Positions 25,461 through 34,547 of a stretch of 64,000 nucleotides of DNA are shown in pieces. The stretch is from Flavimobilis massiliensis (GTDB lineage: Bacteria; Actinomycetota; Actinomycetes; Actinomycetales; Cellulomonadaceae): contig NZ_LT964979.1 of the NCBI RefSeq assembly GCF_900240335.1, forward strand, positions 1,736,001 to 1,800,000, read 5' to 3'. The position numbers and the translations under genes are program-made. Numbering within the stretch: the first letter of the stretch is position 1; each line of letters opens with the position of its first letter. The notes below the pieces were generated by a model. The model was not told the origin of the DNA. It saw only the letters and a list, made by a program, of their open reading frames with translations, and did not search any database.

Positions 25461-26708
25461 TCAGCGGCGCGGCCAGCGCAGGACGTCGCCACCGTCGCCG
25501 TCCGCCCCCGCGCCGTCGTGCGACGTCAGGGCAACGAGGTCACCCGCGATCCCCACGACCGCCACGCGTGCACCGATGTCCAGCTGCTCGACGGTCCGCG
25601 CGCCGAGGTCGACGACGACAGCCCTGGTCGACGGGTGGTCCTGGTCGAGGACCCTTCCGTCGCTCATCGACTGTCCGTACAGCTCGCCGACGATGCGCAT
25701 CGCCGTGCGGTCGACGATGTCGACACCCCAGAGCGCTGATCCGCCGTCGCTCCCGTCGTCGTGGACGAGCAGGAATCGCCCGTCCGAGCTGTCAACCCAC
25801 GTCCCGGACGGACCGTGCAGAAGCGGCTGCCGCTTCCCGCCCTCGGTGAGGAGCACGATCTCGCAGGCCTGCGGGGAGCACCGTGTCTCGACGACGTCAT
25901 CGCCCGCCACCGTGTGGGACACCTCGAGATCGGGGCCCGCAGGATCGCCCGAGACCTTGCCGTCCCACCCGATGACACGTCCGTCAGCGAGGACCGCGCC
26001 CCAGCGTGCAAGTGCCGCGATCCGCCCGTCCGCGGCCCACAGCTGGTGCACGAGACGTCCGCGCGACGAGCCCGTCGGGGCGAGGACGAGGCGCTGCCCG
26101 AAAAGCTCGACGTACGGCTCGACCCAGGCGACGCCCCCGTCGACCCACCGGGCCTGCGAGATCTGATCGCGCATGTCCGCGTCCGCGTCGTGCGGCGAGG
26201 TCAACGTCCGTTCGCGGCCCTCCGACACCTCACGCAGCGCACCCACCGAACCGCCGCCACCGCCCGTGAGCCCGGCGTCGCCCGCGACCGTGAGGAACGA
26301 ACCGTCGGGTCGCAGGTCCTCGAGGTGGACGACCTTCCCGGGCTCGGCGGGGACGTCACGGACGTGCTCGACATCGCTGCCGAGCCGCACCCGACGCGCT
26401 TCGCCGAGGTCGAGCGACGGACCGTCGACGATCGTCCCGTCCGCCCAGGCGAGCACCCCGGCCGCGCCCGACGAACCGTCGGAAGGGGCCGCGGAGCGGG
26501 TCGGAGAACCCTCCGCGGGCGTGGTGCTCGCAGGTGCCTCCGACGCGGTCGGTGCCCCGACCGTCGTGGCCTGGCTGGTCTGCTGCGGGGCGCCCTCGTG
26601 CGATGTGCATCCGACGAGGACCGCGCAGACCAAGAGCCCCCGCACCGCTGCTGTCGACAGTCGCACCGCGCCCCCGCTCGTCGTCCCGTGCGGACGAACG
26701 TACCGCAT
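25461..26708 (-). CDS. Secreted lipoprotein, propeller-like, paralogue C
   Basis: The 415-residue product has lipobox LVGC, a Thr/Ser/Pro-rich linker and the core block WADGTIVDGPSLDLGEARR. This block and a late Cys pair (CSPQAC) mirror paralogues A and B. I chose ATG 26708, 22 bp downstream of the trpS stop, so it may be read with trpS. Function unknown; probably attached to the outer face of the membrane. Confidence 0.78.
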   Translation of the reverse strand: MRYVRPHGTTSGGAVRLSTAAVRGLLVCAVLVGCTSHEGAPQQTSQATTVGAPTASEAPASTTPAEGSPTRSAAPSDGSSGAAGVLAWADGTIVDGPSLDLGEARRVRLGSDVEHVRDVPAEPGKVVHLEDLRPDGSFLTVAGDAGLTGGGGGSVGALREVSEGRERTLTSPHDADADMRDQISQARWVDGGVAWVEPYVELFGQRLVLAPTGSSRGRLVHQLWAADGRIAALARWGAVLADGRVIGWDGKVSGDPAGPDLEVSHTVAGDDVVETRCSPQACEIVLLTEGGKRQPLLHGPSGTWVDSSDGRFLLVHDDGSDGGSALWGVDIVDRTAMRIVGELYGQSMSDGRVLDQDHPSTRAVVVDLGARTVEQLDIGARVAVVGIAGDLVALTSHDGAGADGDGGDVLRWPRR

Positions 26709-26730
26709 CCTGAGCGCGGGTGGTCGGCCA

Positions 26731-27792
26731 TCAGTAGTCGGTTCCCATGAGTCGTCGGACGTCGGCGAGCGTCGCGTCCGCGAGCTCGTTCGCGCGCTCG
26801 TTGCCGCGCCGCAGGACCTCGAGCACGTCGTCGCCCGCGGACGCGGCGGCGGCACGCCGCTCCCGGAGCGGCCGGAGGTGCTCGACGAGCGCCTCGGTGA
26901 GCTCGCGCTTGAGCGTACCCGCGCCGCCGCCGCCGATGCGTTCCGCCGCGAGCGCCGGGTCCTCTCCCGTCGCGAGCGTGAGGAGGTCGAGGAGGTTCGC
27001 AACCTCGGGTCGGCCCTGCGGGTCGTAGGTGATGTGCCGCTCGGCGTCGGTCTTCGCGCGCTTCACCCAGCGTGCCGTCTCGTCCTCGGTCGCCGAGAGC
27101 ATGAGGGCGTTGCCGCGCGACTTGCTCATCTTCGTGCCATCCGTGCCGAGCACGGTCGGCGTCGGTGCGAGCAACGCGTCGGGCTCCGGGAAGTACGGGG
27201 CGTCGGGCGCGTAGCGCTGGTTGAAGCGGCGGGCGACGACGCGCGTCATCTCGAGGTGCGGCAGCTGGTCTTGCCCGACGGGCACGAGGTTGCCGTGGCA
27301 GAAGAGGATGTCCGCCGCCTGGTGGACCGGGTAGGTGAGCATGAGGCCGCTCATCGCGCGGCCGCCCGTCGCAGCCGTCTCCGCCTTAACCGTCGGGTTG
27401 CGGTCGAGCTCCGCGACCGAGACGAGCGAGAGGAACGGCAGCATGAGCTGGTTGAGCGCGGGCACCGCCGAGTGCGTGAAGATCGTCGCGCGCTCGACGT
27501 CGATGCCGACGGCGACATAGTCGAGGAGGATCTCCCGGACGGTCGCACGCAGGTCGCCGATGTCGTCGCGGTCGGTGATGACCTGGTAGTCCGCGAGGAT
27601 GAGCATGAGCTCGACGCCCGCCTGCTGCAGCCGCACCCGGTTGGCGAGCGTGCCGACGTAGTGGCCGAGGTGCAGCGGGCCCGTGGGCCGCTCGCCCGTG
27701 AGGACGCGGAACCGGCCGAGGTTCTCGGCGATCTGCTGCTCGAGGCGGGCGCTGCGGGCGCGCGCGGCGTCGAGGGTGGTGGTCTCGGACAC
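26731..27792 (-). CDS. trpS: Tryptophanyl-tRNA synthetase
   Basis: The 353-residue class I synthetase charges tRNA-Trp. The HIGH-type motif is HLGH (about residues 41-44) and the second signature is KMSKS (about 222-226). I chose GTG 27792 because GGAGA precedes it and it gives the standard family length; the frame upstream covers the leader region. A leader peptide with three Trp codons lies 88 bp upstream, indicating control by tryptophan supply. Confidence 0.96.
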   Translation of the reverse strand: MSETTTLDAARARSARLEQQIAENLGRFRVLTGERPTGPLHLGHYVGTLANRVRLQQAGVELMLILADYQVITDRDDIGDLRATVREILLDYVAVGIDVERATIFTHSAVPALNQLMLPFLSLVSVAELDRNPTVKAETAATGGRAMSGLMLTYPVHQAADILFCHGNLVPVGQDQLPHLEMTRVVARRFNQRYAPDAPYFPEPDALLAPTPTVLGTDGTKMSKSRGNALMLSATEDETARWVKRAKTDAERHITYDPQGRPEVANLLDLLTLATGEDPALAAERIGGGGAGTLKRELTEALVEHLRPLRERRAAAASAGDDVLEVLRRGNERANELADATLADVRRLMGTDY

Positions 27793-27879
27793 GGTGAATC
27801 TCCAGGGTTCTTGAGGGAGCGTCCCGTCGCCCCTCTCACCTGCCGAGGCTGCGCGGGGCAGCTCGGTGGACACGTCGGG

Positions 27880-27921
27880 TCACGGCTGCAGCTGCAGCCA
27901 CCACCACGCGCGCGACGTCAT
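27880..27921 (-). CDS. trpS leader peptide with three consecutive Trp codons
   Basis: A 13-residue frame reads MTSRAWWWLQLQP and is preceded by AGGAG at normal spacing. The TGG TGG TGG run is the classic ribosome-stalling signal of tryptophan attenuation. A GC-rich stem lies between the leader and trpS (GGGGCG with CGCTCCC, bulged, about 27808-27832). Low charged tRNA-Trp would stall the leader ribosome and change folding to raise trpS expression. The exact antiterminator pairing was not worked out. Such leaders are known for trp genes in actinobacteria. Confidence 0.8.
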   Translation of the reverse strand: MTSRAWWWLQLQP

Positions 27922-27974
27922 GGGACGAGGGTACTCCTGCAGGCGATGTCGGTGGCTCGGCGGAGAATGGCGGC

Positions 27975-29789
27975 ATGTACGTCGTCGTCGTCCCCGGACC
28001 GGGCGGTCGCACCGCGCTCACGACAGTGAGCGCGGACGGCCCGCCGCGCATCCTGCGCACGGTCGACGACGACGCGCTCGCCGCGAGCGTCATCGAGCTC
28101 GAGCGCACGCTCCACCCTCGCTGGACGTGGTCGGACCCCGAGCGCGTCTCCCCGCCGCTGCTCGCCGCGGGTGTGCGCGTCGACCGCTGCCACGACCTGC
28201 GCCTGTGCCGTGCGATCCTCCGGCACTCGCTGTGGACGGCGTCGTCGGTCCTCGCGCGCAGCGCCCCCGACGCGTGGGACGCACCGCGTCGTCCCGTCCC
28301 CGCGCCGGGCACGCCAGCGACAGCCGAGCCCCTCTTCGAGCTCGGCCGCGCCGCCCCGCCGCCCGACCCCGTGGTCGAGCTCCGCGCGCAGCTCATGGCC
28401 CTGCGCGCTGCCGGCCGCCACGCCGCACGCCTCGGCACGCTCCTCGCCGCCGAGTCCGTCGGCGCGCTCGTCGCCGCCGAGATGCACGCCGCCGGACTGC
28501 CGTGGCGCGCCGACGTCCACGACGAGATCCTCACGCGCGAGCTCGGCGCGCGCATGCCCGACGGCTACCGACCGGCCCGCATGGAGGCCAAGGCTGCCGA
28601 GGTGCGCGACGCGCTCGGCGTCGGTCCCGTCAATCCCGACTCGCCCGTCGACCTCCTCGGTGCCCTGCGCCGCGCCGGCCTGCCCGTCACCTCGACGTCG
28701 AAGTGGGAGCTCCAGGCCGTCGACCACCCCGTCGTCGCGCCTCTCCTCGAGTACAAGTCCATGTCCCGGCTCTTCACCGCGAACGGCTGGACGTGGCTCG
28801 ACACGTGGGTGCACGAGGGTCGGTTCCGGCCCGTCTACGTCGTCGGCGGCGTCGTCACCGGACGCTGGGCGTCCGACGGTGGCGGGGCCCTCCAGCTCCC
28901 CCACGTCGTGCGGGACGCCGTGCAGGCCGACGACGGCTGGCGGCTCGTCGTCGCCGACGCCGCTCAGCTCGAGCCTCGCGTGCTCGCCGCGATGAGCGGT
29001 GACACGGCGATGGCCCGCGCGGGGCGCGCCGCCGACATGTACGAGGGCATCGTCGCGTCAGGTGCGGTCGTCGACCGGCAGCACGCGAAGTACGGGATGC
29101 TCGGCGCGATGTACGGCGGCACGCAGGGCGTCTCGGGGCAGGTGCTGCCGCAGCTGCGCCGTGCGTTCCCCGCCGCGATCGGTCTCGTCGAGCGCGCCGC
29201 CGCCGCGGGCGAGCGCGGCGAGCAGGTGATGACGTGGCTCGGACGGACGTCACCGCTGCCCGGGTCCGGCCCCGTGACACCCGGTGGCGGCGCGTGGGGG
29301 CGGTCGGGCCCCGTGCCCGCCGGCATGCAGGCCCGGCCGCCCGGTGAGGGCGCGGAGGAGGGGCCGTCGGACGAGCGTGCGGCGGAGCGCGCCGAACGCT
29401 CGTCGGCGTCCGCCGAGACCGCGCGTGCCCGCGCCTGGGGTCGCTTCACCCGGAATTTCGTTGTCCAGGGCACCGCCGCCGAGTGGGCGCTGTGCTGGAT
29501 GGCGGTGCTCCGGCAGCGCCTCCACGCACTCGCGGTCGCGGACGCGCAGCCGCACGCGGCGGGCGACGGCGTCGGCGTGCCCGGCGCGACCGCCGGCCCT
29601 CACCTCGTGTTCTTCCTCCACGACGAGGTCGTCGTCCACACGCCCGAGCACCTCGCCGACGAGGTCGTGCGGATCGTCGAGGAGTCTGCGGTGGAGGCCG
29701 GACGCATCCTCTTCGGCCCGTCCGGCGACGACGGCGTCGAGTTCCGCCTCACCGCAACGTCCGTAACGAACTACGCAGACGCGAAGTAG
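27975..29789 (+). CDS. Family A DNA polymerase with N-terminal exonuclease-like region
   Basis: The 604-residue product resembles the actinobacterial bifunctional 3'-5' exonuclease/DNA polymerase, a Pol I relative without the 5' nuclease. Palm motif A is seen as VVADAAQLEPRVLAAMSGD (about residues 325-343). The finger region includes KYGMLGAMYGGT, followed by NFVVQGTAAEWA. Motif C is FFLHDEVVVHTP (about 550-561). The N-terminal third is diverged. A Gly/Pro-rich insert lies near 430-480. It is divergent from trpS, with an ATG start at 27975. It probably serves in repair. Confidence 0.88.
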   Translation: MYVVVVPGPGGRTALTTVSADGPPRILRTVDDDALAASVIELERTLHPRWTWSDPERVSPPLLAAGVRVDRCHDLRLCRAILRHSLWTASSVLARSAPDAWDAPRRPVPAPGTPATAEPLFELGRAAPPPDPVVELRAQLMALRAAGRHAARLGTLLAAESVGALVAAEMHAAGLPWRADVHDEILTRELGARMPDGYRPARMEAKAAEVRDALGVGPVNPDSPVDLLGALRRAGLPVTSTSKWELQAVDHPVVAPLLEYKSMSRLFTANGWTWLDTWVHEGRFRPVYVVGGVVTGRWASDGGGALQLPHVVRDAVQADDGWRLVVADAAQLEPRVLAAMSGDTAMARAGRAADMYEGIVASGAVVDRQHAKYGMLGAMYGGTQGVSGQVLPQLRRAFPAAIGLVERAAAAGERGEQVMTWLGRTSPLPGSGPVTPGGGAWGRSGPVPAGMQARPPGEGAEEGPSDERAAERAERSSASAETARARAWGRFTRNFVVQGTAAEWALCWMAVLRQRLHALAVADAQPHAAGDGVGVPGATAGPHLVFFLHDEVVVHTPEHLADEVVRIVEESAVEAGRILFGPSGDDGVEFRLTATSVTNYADAK

Positions 29790-29900
29790 GTGGACGAGCC
29801 CGCCGTCGGACCTGCACCAGGCCGCCACAACCCTCGTGACAACGTACGATCGAGTCGCTGCCACCTCCGTGCGGCACACCCCTTGAGTCTGGAGCGACCT

Positions 29901-32174
29901 GTGCGCAACGACGCGTCACCCTCCCTGCTCCCCACGACGACGACGCTCGACCCGGCGACGTGCGCGCTCGAGCCCATCCACGTCCCCGGCGCGATCCAGC
30001 CGCACGGCCTGCTCGTCGCCGTCGACGAAGCGACGCTCGTCATCGAGCACGTCTCCGAGAACATCACCGACATGTGGGGTCATGCGGTCGACGACCTCCT
30101 CGGCGTCCACCTCGCAGAGCTCATCGGCGCCGAGACCACAGCCCAGGTGCGCCACCACGTCGAGACGTTCGTCGAGCTGCGGGCCCGCAACCCGCTGCCG
30201 CTGCAGATCCCCACGTCCGACGGGCTCGTCGACGTCGACGCGGTCCTCCACCGACTGCCGTTGGGCACGCGAACCCTCCTCGTCATTGAGCTCGAGCCCA
30301 CGACCGACCTCGCCGCCTCGACGTTCCCCGACCTCTACCAGACGGTCCGCCACGTCGCCGACATGCTCGCAGAGCTGCGCGACGTCGACGCGATGGCGGA
30401 GGTCGCGGTCGCCGAGGTGCGGGCGCTCACCGGTTTCGACCGGGTCATGGTCTACCGCTTCACCGAGAACTACGACGGCGAGGTCGTCGCCGAGTCCCGC
30501 GCCGCCGGCCTCGAGCCGTTCCTCGGCCTGCGCTACCCGGCGTCCGACATCCCCGCGCAGGCCCGCGCGCTCTACGAGAAGAGCCGCGTGCGGCTCATCA
30601 CCGACGCCCGCTACACGCCCGCGCGCGTCCTGCCGGGCATCGACCGCGCGACGGGCGAGCCGCTCGACCTCACCCACGCCGGTCTCCGGTCCGTCTCCCC
30701 CACGCACCTCGAATACCTGCGGAACATGGGCGTCGCGGCATCGATGTCGGTGTCCCTCATGTCCGAGGGCCGGCTCTGGGGGCTCATCACGTGCCACCAC
30801 ACGTCAGGCCCGCGGCACCTGCCGTTCGGGGTGCGTTCCGCGGCCGAGTTCATCGGCACGACCCTCTCCGAACGTCTGAGCGCGCGCGCCGAGGAGACCG
30901 AGGTCCAGATCGCCCGCCGCACCGAGAGCACGCTCGTCCAACTGCTCATCGCGTCGCGCGACGCGGACCGCACGCTCGGCGAGACGCTCACGGGTCAGGC
31001 CGCGTCCGGCGTGACCCTTCTCGACCTCGTGCCGGCCGTCGGCGCCGTCGCTGTCGGGGACGGCCGCTGCGAGACGGTGGGCACGGTCCCCGACGATCTC
31101 GAGGCGCTGCGTGCCTGGGTGGAGGCCCCGGGACCGGAGGTCGTCTCGTCCGGGCGCCTCGCCGCCGACCACCCCGAGCTCGCCGCCGCACTTCCAGGCG
31201 TCGCCGGGATCCTCGCTGTCCGGCTCCCTGAGCAGCGGGCACTCGTGTGGCTGCGCGCCGAGGACGTCGAGGTCGTCACGTGGGCCGGCCGCCCGAACGA
31301 GCACCGCATCGTCGTCGACGGCGGGGTGCCTCGGATCGCGCCACGCACGTCGTTCGACCGCTGGACGGAGACGGTACGTGAGACGTCGGTGCCGTGGTCC
31401 GACCAGCAGGTGCAGGCCGTCACCGCCCTGCGCCGACGTCTTCTCGAGACTCTCCTGCTGCGTTCACGCTGGAATGTCCAGGCTGCGCGCGACGTGCAGC
31501 GCTCGCTCCTGCCCGCACGGCTGCCGCAGGTGCCGGGGTGGGCGCTCGAGGCCCGCTACCGCCCGTCCGCGGGAGGGGAGGTCGGCGGCGACTGGTACGA
31601 CGCGCTCATCCTGCCCGACGGCAGGCTCGCGATCGTCGTCGGCGACGTCGCCGGGCACGGTCTCGCAGCCGCGGCCGCGATGGGCCAGCTCCGCAACGCA
31701 CTGCGTGCCTACCTGCTGCGCGGCGACTCGCCGGCGGAGGCTGTCCGCTGGACGGACACGGTCGCGCAACGCACGATGGACTTCGGCATGGCGACCGTCG
31801 TCGTCGCCGCGGTCGACATCACGTCGGGGGAGGTCGAGCTCACGGTCGCGGGGCACCCGCGCCCGCTCACGCTCGCGGCCGACGGATCCGCGGATCTCCT
31901 CGACGCCGACGCCGACCGTCCCCTCGGCATCGGCACGGGCCACCCGCCGACGACGCGCGTGCGCGTCGAGCCGGGCGGTGCGCTCGTCCTCTACAGCGAT
32001 GGGCTCGTCGACTCGCGCGAGACGAACCTGCGGGCAGGTCTTGCCCGGCTCGTTGAGGCGTTTGACGGGCACGACGCGATGGATCCCCGGACGGTCGACG
32101 TCGTGCTCGACCTGTGCCGGGACGACTCGAGCGTCGACGACGTCACGCTGCTCGTCCTCGCACGCGAGCCGTGA
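29901..32174 (+). CDS. Bacteriophytochrome with PP2C phosphatase output
   Basis: From GTG 29901 (GGAGCG upstream) the product is 757 residues. PAS-GAF-PHY photosensory modules occupy about residues 15-500. Cys21 (ATCALEP) is where bacteriophytochromes bind biliverdin, and PASDIP with Asp216 is the chromophore-pocket signature. A short helical linker then leads to a SpoIIE/PP2C phosphatase domain with GDWYD (about 563), GDVAGHG (about 577) and YSDGLVD. Instead of the usual histidine kinase, light would control dephosphorylation of a protein. The STAS gene 76 bp downstream is the obvious substrate. Red and far-red response is inferred from the family. Confidence 0.93.
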   Translation: MRNDASPSLLPTTTTLDPATCALEPIHVPGAIQPHGLLVAVDEATLVIEHVSENITDMWGHAVDDLLGVHLAELIGAETTAQVRHHVETFVELRARNPLPLQIPTSDGLVDVDAVLHRLPLGTRTLLVIELEPTTDLAASTFPDLYQTVRHVADMLAELRDVDAMAEVAVAEVRALTGFDRVMVYRFTENYDGEVVAESRAAGLEPFLGLRYPASDIPAQARALYEKSRVRLITDARYTPARVLPGIDRATGEPLDLTHAGLRSVSPTHLEYLRNMGVAASMSVSLMSEGRLWGLITCHHTSGPRHLPFGVRSAAEFIGTTLSERLSARAEETEVQIARRTESTLVQLLIASRDADRTLGETLTGQAASGVTLLDLVPAVGAVAVGDGRCETVGTVPDDLEALRAWVEAPGPEVVSSGRLAADHPELAAALPGVAGILAVRLPEQRALVWLRAEDVEVVTWAGRPNEHRIVVDGGVPRIAPRTSFDRWTETVRETSVPWSDQQVQAVTALRRRLLETLLLRSRWNVQAARDVQRSLLPARLPQVPGWALEARYRPSAGGEVGGDWYDALILPDGRLAIVVGDVAGHGLAAAAAMGQLRNALRAYLLRGDSPAEAVRWTDTVAQRTMDFGMATVVVAAVDITSGEVELTVAGHPRPLTLAADGSADLLDADADRPLGIGTGHPPTTRVRVEPGGALVLYSDGLVDSRETNLRAGLARLVEAFDGHDAMDPRTVDVVLDLCRDDSSVDDVTLLVLAREP

Positions 32175-32250
32175 CGGCCGGCGCGGCGGGACGGTGTCCT
32201 CTCGTCGTGCCGGGGCGGCCCAGGTGTGCGAGTCTGGGCAGGTGGACGAC

Positions 32251-32667
32251 ATGACAGAACTTCAGGGCCCGGCAGACGCTACGCCGGGGTCGTTGACGCA
32301 CTCGGTTTCCGGCGGCCTGCTCCGGGTGGTGCTCGCTGGCGAGATCGACGCGGCACTGCGGGACGACGCGAGCGCGGTGCTCACGACGGTCATCACGTCC
32401 GACCTTCCGGTCGACGTCGACGCGAGCGGCGTGACGTTCATCGACTCCTCGGGCGTCGGGTTCGTCGTCCAGCTGTGCTTCGCGGTCGAGGAGCGGGCCG
32501 GGACGTTCCGGCTCGTCGACCCGCCTCAGGCCATGCGTGACGTCCTCGACATGCTCGGGCTCACCGAGCGGCTCCGCGTCGTCTCGTCGGACGAGAGGAC
32601 CGACGACGAAGGTTCGCTCGTCGAGCCGCCCACTGACGCGCACCGGGACGTCCCCGCAGCCGTCTGA
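32251..32667 (+). CDS. STAS-domain anti-sigma factor antagonist
   Basis: The 138-residue product has one STAS domain (about residues 17-115) with the phosphorylation-site loop FIDSSGVGF (about 64-72) expected for SpoIIAA or RsbV-like antagonists. ATG 32251 follows GCAGGTGG; GTG 32242 is an alternative. The acidic tail is unusual. The product would be kinased by an anti-sigma factor and dephosphorylated by the phytochrome phosphatase upstream. No anti-sigma kinase or sigma gene is in the window. Confidence 0.88.
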   Translation: MTELQGPADATPGSLTHSVSGGLLRVVLAGEIDAALRDDASAVLTTVITSDLPVDVDASGVTFIDSSGVGFVVQLCFAVEERAGTFRLVDPPQAMRDVLDMLGLTERLRVVSSDERTDDEGSLVEPPTDAHRDVPAAV

Positions 32668-32718
32668 GCCTGCACGCACCGGCTCCGCGCGCCGGGACCC
32701 GGTGCGACACCGAGAAGG

Positions 32719-33051
32719 TCAGGGTGCCTTCGCGACCGTGAGGACGAACGCCGTGTCCTCGAGAGCCTCGACCGCGTGCCGCGCTTGCGGCACCTCGAGG
32801 AGCGAGCCCTCCGTGCCCTCCCATGCGACGTCGCCCGAGCGCAGGACGAGCCTCCCGACGAGGACGTGAACCGTCGCTTCGCCGGGGTTGTCGTGGTCGG
32901 CGAGCGTCGAGCCCGCGCGCAGCGCGACGACCGTCTGGCGCAGGATCTTCTCGTGACCGCCGACGACGGTCCGGGCGGCGCGCCCTGCCGACGCGACGCG
33001 CGCGTCGACGAGTAGCTCACGGGCGAGGGCGACGAGCGAGTGCTTCTCCAT
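32719..33051 (-). CDS. Small cupin-domain protein
   Basis: The 110-residue single cupin has the first motif approximated by LADHDNPGEATVHVLVG (about residues 50-66) and the second by VPQARHAVEAL. It could bind a metal, though the His/Glu set is incomplete. Starts at ATG 33051. It converges on the STAS gene, and no pathway context is visible. Confidence 0.72.
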   Translation of the reverse strand: MEKHSLVALARELLVDARVASAGRAARTVVGGHEKILRQTVVALRAGSTLADHDNPGEATVHVLVGRLVLRSGDVAWEGTEGSLLEVPQARHAVEALEDTAFVLTVAKAP

Positions 33052-33102
33052 GCCCCCACCCTCACGCGAGTGCCGCGGCCCGGCAAGCCCCCACGGCAGG
33101 TC

Positions 33103-33768
33103 TCACCAGCCGCTCCCGCTGATGTCGCCCGTGCGGACCGCTGACCTTCGCCCGGCCGCGGCAGGGCTCAGCCGCGCGTCGCGTCGGCCGCGCGCCTCGA
33201 GGCGCGCCAGCCATGCCGCCCGATGCTCGGGGGTCGACGTCTTGACGACGGTGAGCCGATCGACGCCGACAACCTTGACTCCGGTGTACCAGAACGTCGC
33301 GCGCGTCAGCTGGACGACGGCCGAGTCCCGGTAGACGAGCTGGTTCCACCAACGTGGGGAGTCCATCGTCATGACGACGCGTGCGGTGCGCCCGCGCAGC
33401 AGCTTCTCGGGCAGCCCCGTGCCCGTCGAGCGGAACGCGACCCCCGAGAGCACGACGCGGTCGAGCCACGCCTTGAGGACCGCAGGCTGCCCGCCCCACC
33501 ACTGGGGGAAGAGGACGACGACGTGCTCGGCCGCGAGCAGCTCGTCGACGAGCGCGGCGACGACGGGCTCGAGGTGGTCAGTCGCGCCGTCCGGGGCGCG
33601 CAGGGCGGTGCGCGCGGGCGGGTCGTGCGGAAGGTCGGTCGTCGCAAGATCGCGCACGACGACGTCGCTCTCGCCCGCAGCGCGCAGCCCGCTGATGTAG
33701 GCGTCGGCGAGCGCGTGCGTGAACGAGCCGGGCACGGGGGTGCCGACGATGACGAGGGTGCGGGGCAT
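33103..33768 (-). CDS. NAD(P)H-quinone reductase, flavodoxin-like fold
   Basis: The 221-residue product begins with the flavodoxin-fold start VIVGTPVPGSFTHALA and has FPQWWGGQPAVLKAWLDRV (about residues 87-105). The phosphate-binding and GxPA-type family features identify NQO or KefG-like two-electron reductases. An Arg/Ser-rich C-terminal tail of about 25 residues is extra. It overlaps the marR stop by one base (TGATG), so it is the second gene of a marR operon, typical of quinone or electrophile defence. Confidence 0.83.
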   Translation of the reverse strand: MPRTLVIVGTPVPGSFTHALADAYISGLRAAGESDVVVRDLATTDLPHDPPARTALRAPDGATDHLEPVVAALVDELLAAEHVVVLFPQWWGGQPAVLKAWLDRVVLSGVAFRSTGTGLPEKLLRGRTARVVMTMDSPRWWNQLVYRDSAVVQLTRATFWYTGVKVVGVDRLTVVKTSTPEHRAAWLARLEARGRRDARLSPAAAGRRSAVRTGDISGSGW

Positions 33769-34259
33769 CAGGACTCCTGGGGTGCGAGGGCGGCGAGGGC
33801 GTCGGTGAGGGCGGTGTGCAGCGCCTCGAGGTCGAGGCGACCGGCGAGCTCAACGGCGAGCCATTCTTCGAGGAGTGCCGTCGACGTCGCGACGACGGCA
33901 GCGCCCTCGTCGGTGAGCGCGAGCCGGACGCGTCGGGCGTGATGCGGGTCCGCGGACGTGCGGACGAGGCCCTGCGCGACGAGCCCGGGGACTCGCTTGG
34001 AGACGGCGGCCCGCGTGACGCCGAGGCACTCGGCGAGGGTCGTGAGGTCCGGCACCCAGCGTTCGGCAGGGCCGTCCGCGGGGTCGCCGAGGGCATGGGG
34101 GCGCTCGGCGTCGGCGAGGACGGAGAGGAAGGTGACGGTCGCGAGGTCGTAGTCGGCGCGGGCGCGGAGGAGCGCGTCCGAGGCAGCGTCGATCGCACCG
34201 ACGAGGCGGTGGAGGGCGACGACGACGCGGCCGGACGGTGTCTGCGCAGGGGTGAGCAC
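33768..34259 (-). CDS. MarR-family transcriptional regulator
   Basis: The product is about 163 residues from GTG 34259; GTG 34274 is also in frame. The winged helix lies at about residues 55-115 (LTTLAECLGVTRAAVSKRVPGLVAQGLV, then DPHHARRVRLALTDEGAA, the MarR wing). It is probably a repressor of itself and the quinone reductase. A perfect 16-bp palindrome at 34289-34304 lies just upstream of the start. Confidence 0.85.
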   Translation of the reverse strand: MLTPAQTPSGRVVVALHRLVGAIDAASDALLRARADYDLATVTFLSVLADAERPHALGDPADGPAERWVPDLTTLAECLGVTRAAVSKRVPGLVAQGLVRTSADPHHARRVRLALTDEGAAVVATSTALLEEWLAVELAGRLDLEALHTALTDALAALAPQES

Positions 34260-34288
34260 GCAGTGAGCGTGCACTGCCGGAGCCGTAG

Positions 34289-34304
34289 TGTCAACCGGTT
34301 GACA
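34289..34304. promoter_or_regulatory. Perfect 16-bp palindrome, MarR operator candidate
   Basis: TGTCAACC-GGTTGACA is fully symmetric and lies 30 bp upstream of the marR start. The TTGACA within it could also be the -35 element, so binding would block transcription. Confidence 0.65.
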
Positions 34305-34360
34305 ACATTGGACCGCATCCCGGACGCGGCACCCGTTCCACGTTGCCGTCTCCCTCGTGC

Positions 34361-34534
34361 GGCTCGTCGGCCTGGAGCACCGTCCGGCGGTGCCGGAGAC
34401 CTCCGAGTCACCCCGCTCTCCCGACTCGTAGGCCCCCAGCACCATCCGACGGTGCTGCAGCCCTACGAGTCACCCCTACCTTCCGACTCGTAGGCCCCCA
34501 GCACCGTTCGACGGTGCTGGGGGCCTACGAGTCG
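34361..34534. repeat. Three tandem family 4 palindromes
   Basis: Copies lie at 34361-34409 (degenerate), 34423-34471 and 34484-34534 (nearly perfect, arms CGACTCGTAGGCCCCCAGCACC). Inner loops read GTCCGG, ATCCGA and GTTCGA. They sit between the marR promoter and an aldo/keto reductase remnant. Confidence 0.85.
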
Positions 34535-34547
34535 GCGCAGCGGCGGA

